From: Melampsora larici-populina 98AG31
Lineage: Eukaryota > Basidiomycota > Pucciniomycetes > Pucciniales > Melampsoraceae
Direction: 5' to 3'
DNA: 64,000 nt
Assembly (NCBI RefSeq): GCF_000204055.1
Contig: NW_006768799.1
Coordinates: forward strand, 135,040 to 199,039
Shown: piece after piece, positions 22,233 through 30,804 of the stretch
Layout: each line of letters begins with the position of its first letter
Numbering within the stretch: position 1 is the first letter of the stretch
Notes under the pieces: generated by a model
What the model saw: the letters and a program-made list of their open reading frames with translations, nothing else
What the model was told of the DNA's origin: nothing
Databases searched by the model: none
Made by a program: the position numbers and the translations under genes

Positions 22233-22443
22233 TGTTGGAGTGTATGTTGTTATGTGCTCACGTAACTGTACCGGTACAACTTTATATAGGGGTTTTAGTC
22301 CGCTATGTTGATACTAGGATCCATACCTGCCTCCCCACATGATTGGCATACAGCGTCTATAGCTCAATGGTCAGAGCACTCATCTGGATTAAGAGGGTTG
22401 TGGGTTCGAGTCCTACTAGACACATCATTTTATTATTCTAACA
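22233..22443. repeat. Right LTR of the TRIM
   Basis: 211 bp, almost identical to the left LTR, directly after the purine tract and directly before the right CAATG duplication. Confidence 0.92.
22353..22424 (+). ncRNA. tRNA-like sequence in the right TRIM LTR
   Basis: Identical second copy of the 72-nt tRNA-like unit, same A box, B box and downstream TTTT. Confidence 0.8.
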
Positions 22444-23531
22444 CAATGCATCCCATCGATGGAACCTTTGCATCCTGGAAAACCTCGTGCCTCATACTCA
22501 TTGGTGATTATCTCGAGTTCATCTGGTCTTGGAGGACGGAGATATTCAGGTCCAAAAATGTCGATAACTCCTTGAACAAATTTTTTTAAACATAGAATTG
22601 CAGTTGTTTCTCCAATCGAAACGAATTCATCAATGATGTCCACCGAAACTCCATAGGCCAGCTGGCGTAATGCACATGTAACCTTTTGGAAAGTAGATAG
22701 GCCAAGCTGAAGGCAGCAGTCCTACATGCGCCAAAGAATTCATTTACGAGTCAAAAAAAACTTAAATAACACGAGATACATACATATCTCTGAACCCAAA
22801 AGATATCATGGGCTTCAAGCTGCCGACAGATATCCACAAATCTCTCTCTGCTGATTCTAAAGCGTCTCAGAAAAATCTCATGATCGAATCGCGGATTCTC
22901 GTTAAAATAGTTTTGCATGAGGCGTTCATGTGCTTCCTTTCTATCTCGATTGATCCTTTTTCTTTGGTGCTTTTGTTCTGCATTCATTTGTTCCTCAGTT
23001 AACTCCAAGGCCAAAAAAACCTTGTCATCATTGTCCTCATTGGCTTCGCGAAGTCTCTGAACGTGATTGATCAACAGTCTATTCGAAAGTATGTCATTGA
23101 TCTGCAAGTTGTACATTGGATCGTCATTGTCCATGGTGGATAGTTTGAGTTTTGTTTGAGTTTAACCTTGAAGATTGAAGAAATCGAAGAAGACAAGGGA
23201 AGATTGATGAAAGTTTGAACTTTGCAGATTTTTCCACAATTCACGATAGTGGAGTACTGTCCATTCTGTACAGTACGTACCGTACAGAATGGTATATGCT
23301 TCAACAATAGTGGAATTACCTGTTTCTGTACGTACAGTCACTGTAATTTACAGACACGTACAGTAAATTTACAGTAAATTTACTGAAACGATTGTGGATG
23401 CTCTAAGTCTGCAAAAGGGTGGGCAAGTGCCTGTGAGACGTCTGCCAGACTGTTCTTCCTTGTAATAAAATCTTTTATTATAAGGTCAAATTTAATAAAG
23501 CTTTAACTGAACTTGACCTCAACTTCGAATC

Positions 23532-24262
23532 ATGACATCACTCAACAAACCAAACAACCAACCGATCGATTCCTCAAAACCATTCTCAAGCACTTCAACT
23601 TCATCAAATCCATCTCAACTCATCATCATCATCATCATCAACAACAACTTCATACTTTCGATCTCATCATCATCAAATCAATCCAATCAATCAAATCAAG
23701 TCTCATCTTCATTCACACCATTTAAGAATACTTATCATCGAAGGACATCCCTTTGAGATCTCACGATCATTCCGACTTTTCATGAAAAATGCTTTTGACT
23801 GATATTCCCACCCTTTGTTTCATCATCACTTTGATTTTGCTAACTCTTAACAATCAATTTGATCACTAAAGTGACAATGGAGAAGTTGAAGGTATCACCG
23901 AAGCAGATATCCTCTCGACTGTCAAATTCGATCACACAGGTGGATATTTCGCTACGGGTGAAAGAGGTGATCAATTAGTACTCTTTGAGTGTAATGAGGT
24001 AAGTCTTCAGAACAGATTACAATCATATCTGTCTCATTGATCTTCATGGGTAACGATAACCTTGAATCTTCTGAACTCGATCGATCATGGCGTTTAACAG
24101 TCTGGCAAGAAGGGATGAGAATACAAGTTTTATACTGAGTTCCAATCTCATGAACCTGAGTTTGATTATCTGAAATCACTCGAGATCGAAGAGAAGATTA
24201 ACATTACAAGATCAGGTGGTGTAAACGTCAACTCGGCCCATCGGTCACTTTCAACAATGGTT
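23532..24262 (+). pseudogene. 5' fragment of a PP2A regulatory B subunit (B55/CDC55) gene, broken
   Basis: An exon at 23872-23998 encodes a B55 start (GITEADILSTVKFDHTGGY, then FATGERGDQLVLFE). A 102-bp GT-AG intron leads to an exon from 24101 reading [26 protein letters not shown] and [11 protein letters not shown], one of the most conserved stretches of the family. A TGA replaces the Cys codon of KKGCEYKF, and just after EEKIN the family sequence KIRWCKRQ appears in another frame, so a frameshift is also present. Similarity ends near 24262, leaving only the first WD-repeat region of a protein that normally has seven. An ATG ORF upstream (23532, Ser/Asn-rich) may be the former first exon. 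PP2A-B55 directs PP2A to cell-cycle substrates; this copy cannot. Confidence 0.85.
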
Positions 24263-25085
24263 TGTACCTCATTTGCCTTTTGCACTCTTACATCATTTTC
24301 ATCATCTGATACGTTCAGGTATATCGGATTGGTAGATTGACATACTGAATCTCCACCTTATTGCTAAATAATTATCCATGTAAGAAACCAAAAACAAACT
24401 CAACATAGTCGCTAATCAGATTTGTGTTTGTTGTTTTTGAAATCAGAAACTCAACATAGTCACTAATCAAATTTGTTTTTGTTATTTGTGAAAACAGGAG
24501 CTCAATATGGTTGATTCGTTTTCGATATTTTCAATAACAGGCTTGAAATATCAGGTCAATATCAATCTTGAGATTACCAGGATCAAATATCAAAACCTGA
24601 AATATTCATTATAAATGAGTACGAGTTTTATGAAATCCAAGCTATCCAACCCACAAATCATGATCACTCTTTTTGTTGAAATCTAATTTGATCGATGATA
24701 ACAATAATGATGTTTTATAAATCAATAATCGAGTGATTTCAAAACATGGTCAATTGCCTCTCATTCTGTCAAATCTAGGAAAACTGACTTCAATAATTGA
24801 TTGTATTCTTCTCTTTTGAAAAATTGTGACAAAAGCTGGGATATCAAGTACATCAACGGAGCCATGATCATTTGCGAGTCTAGGTCTAATTTTCAGTTAT
24901 TGTGGATATATAATCCAGGTATTGGCGGCACCATTTCATAATTTCATGTTCTTTGTTTAGTAAAAGATTTGTATCTTCATATTATGCTCATTATACTATA
25001 TTGTCACATCTGTACATATATGATCAAACTTTTAATGTCATCAATAAATTGATCGCATTTGAATCATTTGAAACGATTGTCTGCT
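24263..25085. other. AT-rich intergenic DNA
   Basis: No gene. A degenerate direct repeat of the type AAACTCAACATAGTC(A/G)CTAATCA occurs twice around 24396-24475, with a weaker third copy near 24500. Confidence 0.4.
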
Positions 25086-25345
25086 AGCTAAATTTCAAGG
25101 CTGGCAGCAATTTTACTGGCTTTCTGTTGAGCCTCCACAGTGCCTGTGAGTAGCCTTGAGTAGGTCACAGACGGCGTGTCAACCCTCCGCATCTCGTCTT
25201 CGGTCGATCTGAAGGCTGGCTACAGGTGATATTTGAAAGGCCGTCTGCATACGGTGGGACCAGCGCCTACCTGCAGACGGTCCGTGACTATATAAAAAAA
25301 GGTCCGTCTGCAGACGGCCTCCGTCCCAGTCTGCAGATGGGCCAG
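25086..25345. repeat. Cluster of CCGTCTGCAGACGG-type palindromes
   Basis: Several copies of the self-complementary core GTCTGCAGACGG or its halves lie within 130 bp (around 25241, 25272, 25302 and 25327). The segment is GC-rich in an AT-rich surrounding. No ORF. It is probably one end or the body of a small non-autonomous element; its borders are not defined. Confidence 0.5.
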
Positions 25346-25359
25346 ACCACTCCGTGGTG

Positions 25360-26085
25360 TAGTAGTACAGTACCTAGGAAGTCATTACTGTACTCCAGGG
25401 CCCAAAATCCAGTATCGTTTTCTTAGGTACTGTACTCGGTACAGTATCTCCCTCACATGTACTGTACTGGTACCGAAATGGTGGGTACCTACAATACCGG
25501 TACTATACTGCTATAGTACCGGTATCGCCAACCTTATCCCTTTACATTTTCCATCCGTTTTCCTCATTACACCACCCTCCACGCCAGGAGGCAACCGATC
25601 AATGAAGATATTGCCAGATCGGTAAGTCATCCATCCCTCTAGTCTTGATTCTGCTCATTTGATCTAATTTCCCACTTCGTATTACACCTTGCTTCCCTAA
25701 TCAATGGATGTAATTTTGGCAGGAGTGATCTAGGCCTGGGTCTATGGAAACATGTTGCCATATTGGTGGCCACCGGGCTATCTCTCATCAGATATTCCAG
25801 GTACCTTCTCAGTACCTGGACAATACTATGCAGTACCTTCCCTAGGTACGGTATAGTACAGTATATTTTTGAAGTCCCACGATACCGATACAGTACAGTA
25901 TCTAGGTGTGGAAAACGGTACCCTACTCAGACCAATTTTTGGTAGTACCTAGGTTTTGAATACTGTACTGCGTACAGTATTGTATTCCCAGTACTGTACT
26001 GAGTAGTGTTTTGACGGGTATTGTAAAGTAAGGTACTGTACTAGTATTCTCAATACTATACCAGTACAGTACCTGTTGCTGCGTT
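25360..26085. repeat. Two GTAC-palindrome clusters flanking a 260-bp core
   Basis: Left cluster about 25365-25530 and right cluster about 25795-26075 consist of dense GTACTGTAC, GGTACC and CAGTAC units, on both sides of a non-repetitive core. The arrangement (repeat-rich ends, unique core) resembles a TIR element with long structured ends. In the core an open frame MKILPDR is followed by a GT-AG intron-like segment (from 25623 to 25722) and continues as SDLGLGLWKHVAILVATG, which may be a remnant exon pair; I do not recognise it. Confidence 0.5.
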
Positions 26086-27407
26086 GATAGAATGATGCAC
26101 TTATTCAAGTGGATTTCTAACTCGAGTCTGTTGCTCATCCCAAATCTCGTATAACGTCAGAAATTGGCTCATCGGTCCGTCATTTCAGTCACGTACCCTT
26201 CAACGTCCTCATGTGTTGATTCCCCAGCATTCTGCGATAATTTATCTAGACCTTAAACTCTTTGAACAACTAAAGATATTGCGAACTGCTTCACATCTTA
26301 CTCTTCCATCTAATCACCTATGTGTAAATTAGCCTCAAGAATTGTGAGCAAAGATTTGAACCCTGAGGTCAGTGAGCAGGTGCCGTCCGACTCTATGGAG
26401 GGAGATTCCCTAGAAAAGCAAACACTGGGTTCCAAAAGCAGGTCTGGAGTCGTCCACCATGCTAGTGTAACAACATCTACAACCTGCCTCATTATGACCA
26501 AAGATGATACAACATTGGGATACGGTGAAGCCTAATTGATCTGAAGCCCTCCTTAAACACCATCCAGTTCCTAGATCATATCTATGGCCGACTATTAGAT
26601 AAGCACAACTGCAGCACAGACGTCATGTGTTGCAGTCAACAAAACTCAGTTAAGCCATTCACTTTTTTTTCAAAGTGCTTATTGGCATAGTTGCATACAG
26701 CACTAACTGAACTGTATAAAAGAAAGGGCCAGTCTACCTTGAAAGAGTGGTCATCTAGTTGAAAATGGTGTGATATTGACTTTTGGATGCAAAGGTGATT
26801 TCTTTTGTTAAAAAACACATATCCTACTTGTCAATATGTGTAAGATTGTACATACATGCCCATATATGTTGCTGAATCTTTTATGAAAGTAGAATTGTAT
26901 TTTGGGATAGAAATATCCAAAAACAGGAACTCAAGATTCTGAGGACTGTGGTGGCTTCTTTTAGGTCTTAATACATACAGCTGAACCAGCTCAGAGGAAA
27001 ATGCTTGATTTCCCAAGCTCAAAATCTTTACATGGGTATAGAAAAGTACAAGTGTTCTACCCATAGTTCTCTTTCCCCTGGGAAATGTCATTTTGTGCAA
27101 TTTCTATATCTTCTGCCAGTCATCTGAAGCACTTTTTGATTTCTTTTCATCCTGATGGCTAAAATCTGGGACTGGCCATAGGATAGGGACCTACACCCCC
27201 CACTTAGGCACCTCATGGCAGCTTCTGCTTTGACTACCTAAGGCCCTAGTCAACTACCTTGGCCCTTTAGGTTTTCAGCCCTGGGTACATATATATGGAC
27301 CCAAAGCCTAACCTGTAGCATATCACATTAAATAAAAAACCAATAGTAACACCTCATAACTCAGTATCAAAAGTTAAATATTCTTATATTACATAAAAAC
27401 ACTTAAT
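26086..27407. other. Intergenic, no gene seen
   Basis: AT-rich with one more GC-rich stretch around 27170-27300 containing two related segments (CTAAGGCCCTAG and TTGGCCCTTTAGG). No coding evidence. Confidence 0.4.
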
Positions 27408-27410
27408 AAT

Positions 27411-27551
27411 AGGGGGTTTCAGGTTTGTTTGTGTTTTGCAATTTTTTTAAAAATTCCAGCAAGTTTTCTGTAAAACAAATTATGCATTTTTGACAACAAC
27501 AGGCAAGTTGTAGCGCAAAAATACATAAAAATTTCTAACCTGAGACCCCCT
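27411..27551. mobile_element. 141-bp TIR element with AGGGGGTTTCAG-type ends
   Basis: The left end AGGGGGTTTCAGGTT and the reverse complement of the right end, AGGGGGTCTCAGGTT, form a TIR with one mismatch. AAT flanks both sides; if the TIR is taken from the first G, TAATA flanks both sides. No ORF. PIF/Harbinger-like by target size, but that is inference. Confidence 0.75.
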
Positions 27552-27558
27552 AATAACA

Positions 27559-27992
27559 TACAGTCAAACCCGCGCAAATGCATACCCGCGCAAATGCATA
27601 ATCAGCCAATTTGCATAGGGCTTGGGTTCCACCAAGCTGGTGTGGGCCAAACTCCAACTATTGCATAATTTAGTAATGCATAGCGTGTTGCCAAAAAAAT
27701 CCGGATGTTGGTGGGCATAATGCATAGAGATCCGGGGCCGGCCCTGGACTTGCGGGGTTCTGGAAGCACAAATTTTCATTGGAGCAGTTGTACATTCACA
27801 TTTTTGTCTGCTTCATAATGCATAACTCTATGCATTATGACATTTCTGTTCTCATAGTGCATAAATGTATGTATTATGACCATAATGCATAGAGTTATGC
27901 ATTATCACAAAGCCCGTTAAAATGAATAACTGGTCAAAATGCATAGAAAAAATCATCGCCCCAATTTATGCATTTGCGCGGGTTAGACTGTA
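27559..27992. mobile_element. 434-bp TA-flanked MITE (mariner-like ends)
   Basis: The ends TACAGTCAAACCCGCGCAAA and, in reverse complement from the right, TACAGTCTAACCCGCGCAAA match over at least 26 bp with one mismatch. They include TA at each border, as expected for Tc1/mariner targets. The inside is filled with TGCATAAT/ATTATGCA palindromic units. No ORF. Confidence 0.85.
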
Positions 27993-28495
27993 ATGCATTA
28001 TTAAGTGGATAAAAGACATGATATAATAGGGGGTTTCAGTTTTTACGTATTTACACGCTACATCAAATAACCAACTGTTGTAAAATATGGATCCCACTAT
28101 TTAGCGCCCCTCAGCAAATACCCGGAGCCCGCTTGTTTTGGGGCATTACCCGAGGTACCCGACACGGCCCGAGTGCACTCAGCCAAAATTTTGGTGAGTC
28201 GGACCTTGGGGGCTCCTTATGTGGGCATCTTCCCATGACACAGCCCCTCTTTGACCTTCTTCCAGCCCCATTTTTAACTGATAGGGCGATAAAAGCTGTG
28301 TCGCCCCCTATTGGAAACATTCAAAAGGGCTGCTCATTATTTGCAAGCCCGGACCGGCCCGTAGACCTGCTCTATCTGCCGGGGTTTCTCTCTGAATCTT
28401 TGTTCCCACAACCCACTTCACAGTTCAGTCACCCTGCATCCATCATCACGGATCATCTCACCTCCATCATCACACAATCAGACACAAACCAAATC

Positions 28496-29322
28496 ATGGA
28501 TCCTACTACGGCCAGATATCAAGATACTCGTACTCTCATGGAAACCTTTCATCTCTTTACACACATGTGTATCAAAAAATCGATTATCTTTCAACTTCAA
28601 ATGGTTCACCTGAGTTTCCTCCGAGTCCTGATCGTCAAACCACATCATCATGTCCAACTACTTCGACTCAAACGTTAAAAACTCTTTATTGTTCTGCTCT
28701 GGAACCTACACGGGCTACTCATATATTTCCTGAAACTGCTGTTACTCAAATTGATGAACTTATCTTACCTGATAGTGAACCCATTCCAATCACTTCTCTA
28801 CCTAAAGTCGGGCCTACATTTGGTCAAAGCCCAAGGTGAAGAAGTTGTTGAGTATGTATGGTGAAGATAGAAGAGGAAAACCTTGTGGTCATGTCTTTGA
28901 AAGGTGCAGGAGTTTATCATTGTATGTTAGTTACTCTTTACCTTCATCGCACTATACCCATGACATCATCATTTTTTCAATCAAACAAACTAACCAAATC
29001 GTCTCTTTTCTCCAGTGATCATGGTCTTGATACAACTTGTGCATTATATTCTAGATTCTGTCACACCTCTGATCACGCTAGTAATGATGCAATCTATTCA
29101 ATTCACACCACCAGTTGTGGATGTTGTGATTGGGGTGATACAGAAGCTTGTAAAATTTAAACAAACTTCCAAGATCAACGAAATCATCTCTCAACCCATT
29201 CCCAAAAGAATGTAAAGATGTTATTGATCAAACTATCACAATCGCTCTCAATTTCCTTCTGATTAGTCAGGATAGAAGTTCTCAGGATACGACTCATCCT
29301 AATTTGGTTGGTGCATAACATT
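28496..29322 (+). pseudogene. Fragment of a UBR1-type E3 ubiquitin ligase (N-terminal part and UBR box)
   Basis: An ATG frame (MDPTTARYQDTRTL...) and two shifted continuations read towards PCGHVFE, then after a one-base shift KGAGVYHC. An 90-bp GT-AG intron (28926-29015) follows, then DHGLDTTCALYSRFC, HTSDHASNDAIYSIHTTS and GCCDWGDTEACK. This matches the UBR-box zinc finger pattern (CGHVF..G..Y.C...DDTCVLC..CF..SDH and CDCGD.EAW) of N-recognins, which bind N-degrons. Several zinc ligands are lost (Cys to His, Tyr or Trp) and at least one frameshift is present, so it is not functional. A later open stretch to 29322 (PFPKECKDVIDQTITIALNFLL) looks like continuation of the same protein. Confidence 0.78.
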
Positions 29323-29679
29323 TGTAGCAAATTGAGTAGACTTGAAGAACATGCTTACCTTGAGACAGGAAATATTATCCATGAGAGATCCTGCCAAGAG
29401 GATGTTTTCTATGATGTATAGACTTTGATAATACAAATCGTGCTCCCTTTTATGGGAAATAAAATAAATGCAGGTCACCAAAAAATCATCTTTTGTTCCA
29501 CCCGTTTTGTTGCTGTCTTTTCGCGGGTTGCAATTGGTACCCTGCAACACACCCCATTTATGAATCGATCTATGTATTGTGATTGTGTTTTGAATACAAT
29601 ACAGATGGTTTTGATTGGTGTTGCAACAAAACAAAAAACGCAAGAGTTAAGTCGCTTCCGTACATTTTGACTTGGTTTA

Positions 29680-30386
29680 CAGTCGTTTTCAAAAAGGATG
29701 AAAAGACGATCACAAAAACTTGGTCATGTGGTCCGTGCGCGCGGCGGATGTCGCCGGAATGTGGGTGAATCCCGACAGCCACATACCGCCGATACAGCCC
29801 ACCCATAGTGCTTTTTCGGCCTTACAAACAACTTCAATTCGGTTTTTTGACCTGGCAGTTATATTGTTGATGGCACTGTGGCATGAAGCCGCTGCCGTGA
29901 CGAATGCATCCTGGCTGGGAAGCGTGTTTGAAACGGCTGCGTGGTCTTTACTTTTACGGTCTCGGCATATTTTCAAATGACATAAGTTTTTGCTTGTGAG
30001 GAAGTTTTCATCAGTTTATTGCCGCTCAGGTATAGCAAAAATAACCGTTTTTAGATGATGATTGTGGTGTTAACACATTCGCATCAATTGTCCTAACGCC
30101 ATCCCCAACACTCGGCAAAAAGACTCCCTTTCAAGGCTCGAACCGCATCAGCCGCTACAATGCTTCTTCGCCATACCGTTCGACAATATCAACTTTCCAA
30201 AGGAGCCTCAAAGTCAGGCTATATCGAACAATTATAAAGCTACAGTTCGAGATTTGTAGACTGTATGAGAACATTGCCGATATATGGCTGTTGGGATTCA
30301 TCCACATTCCGGCAACATCCGCCGCGCGCACGGACCACATGACCAAGTTTTTGTGATCGTCTTTTCATCCTTTTTGAAAATGACTG
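29680..30386. mobile_element. 707-bp TIR element with about 110-bp inverted repeats, nested
   Basis: The left arm starts CAGTCGTTTTCAAAAAGG; the right arm in reverse complement starts CAGTCATTTTCAAAAAGG and matches for about 110 bp with few differences, all transitions. TA precedes the left end and CA follows the right, compatible with a once-TA target. The arms are GC-rich (TGCGCGCGGCGGATGT). No convincing ORF; the two 80-90 codon frames inside are products of the repeat arms. It lies downstream of the UBR1 fragment within the larger element. Confidence 0.85.
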
Positions 30387-30804
30387 CACCTACAAAACCA
30401 TTGAATCGACTTGTTACTACTACAAAACCCATTTCACAGTGCAAATACACCAAAATCAAGGATGATTCAATAAGATGTTGTTGAAATAAAAAGAGGAGCC
30501 CCTTTTTTAAGAAAGGGGGCTGCTGTATGCTCCCAGCCCGGTGTCCGGTCCGAGAAGGGGCTCCGGATACTGAACCGAGGGCGCTAAATAGTGGGATCCT
30601 AAAATATTCATAAATTTTTTACAGCCAGACACCTCAAAAGCTGCCCTGAATTGAAAATCTGTTAGTTTTACAAAGATATCTTTTACAAAAAAAACCAAAT
30701 TTTCAAAATTATGCAAAAAAACCCAAACTTGGAACCACCTAATAAAAGAACATAAGCAATACCTAATATTGTAACAAGTGTGTCCCACAGGTGAGGCACA
30801 TCTA

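Larger units (their letters stand above)
21882..22443. mobile_element. TRIM (miniature LTR retrotransposon) whose LTRs carry a tRNA-like sequence
   Basis: 562 bp in total. Two 211-bp LTRs (21882-22092 and 22233-22443) start TGTTGGAG and end TCTAACA, and differ at one base that I can see (GAGCC versus GATCC near 21970/22321). They are flanked by a perfect 5-bp target duplication, CAATG (21877-21881 and 22444-22448). The 140-bp interior has no ORF. It starts with GGTTATGAGCCCAG, complementary to the anticodon loop of eukaryotic initiator Met tRNA (a half-tRNA primer site as in copia and Ty5), and ends with a purine tract AGCAAGGGGGTG. It must rely on proteins of another element; its primer site differs from that of the copia element at 9926 by only a few bases. 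Confidence 0.93.
21114..23134 (-). pseudogene. PIF/Harbinger DDE transposase 2, inactivated three ways
   Basis: Exon 1 is 23134-22784 (start MDNDDPMYNLQ). Exon 2 starts at 22721, is interrupted at SIDGMH by a TRIM (21882-22443), and resumes to 21689. Exon 3 is 21631-21114. Family motifs are GFPGCKGSIDGMHW (first Asp), NCPSGWAGHFQG, IWHAFFGVPGSLNDINVL, YYLANGIYLAWPV and DIERAFG (Glu). Three defects are visible: the TRIM insertion; Asn instead of Asp in the YYLA(D)GIY motif, which removes the second catalytic residue; and a TGA at 21362-21360 where the family has Cys in MYACIVLHN. Downstream of the stop the frame continues normally to GVGNT. The product would have been about 480 residues. Confidence 0.88.
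19821..23403. mobile_element. PIF/Harbinger-type DNA transposon 2, decayed, hosting a TRIM
   Basis: A plus-strand NAM/SANT-like gene (19821-20843) converges on a minus-strand DDE transposase (21114-23134). The probable right end is at 23403: read inward on the minus strand it starts GAGCATCCACAATCG, similar to the GAGCATCTCCAA-type termini of plant PIF/Tourist elements. It is followed outside by TAA, a typical 3-bp TWA target. About 150 bp of subterminal GTAC/TACAGTA palindromes lie inside that end. The left end was not found. Confidence 0.75.
28028..30740. mobile_element. 2.7-kb TIR element carrying a UBR1-like gene fragment
   Basis: The left end AGGGGGTTTCAG is the same family as the 141-bp element 477 bp upstream; the right end in reverse complement is AGGTGGTTCCAAG. 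Both sides are flanked by AAT (or TAATA counting from the first G). Further in, a perfect 21-bp inverted match starting GGATCCCACTATTTAGC lies at 28089-28109 and 30579-30599, followed on both sides by CGGAGCCC-type GC-rich motifs. The interior contains host-derived exons (28496-29322) and a nested TIR element (29680-30386). No transposase ORF, so it is non-autonomous. Gene-carrying TIR elements are known in plants as Pack-type elements. Confidence 0.75.

Noticed and set aside
21360..24120. UGA recoding (Cys or selenocysteine), since two premature TGAs replace conserved Cys codons
   Set aside because: Both sit in genes with other inactivating changes, while intact genes in the window use TGA as a terminator (copia ORF and others); single-base nonsense changes explain them.
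29720..29980. 86-codon ORF inside the 707-bp TIR element, mirrored at the other arm
   Set aside because: The same start (MVMWSVRAADVAGMW) appears in both inverted arms, so it reflects the repeat, and the two frames then diverge without a shared protein.
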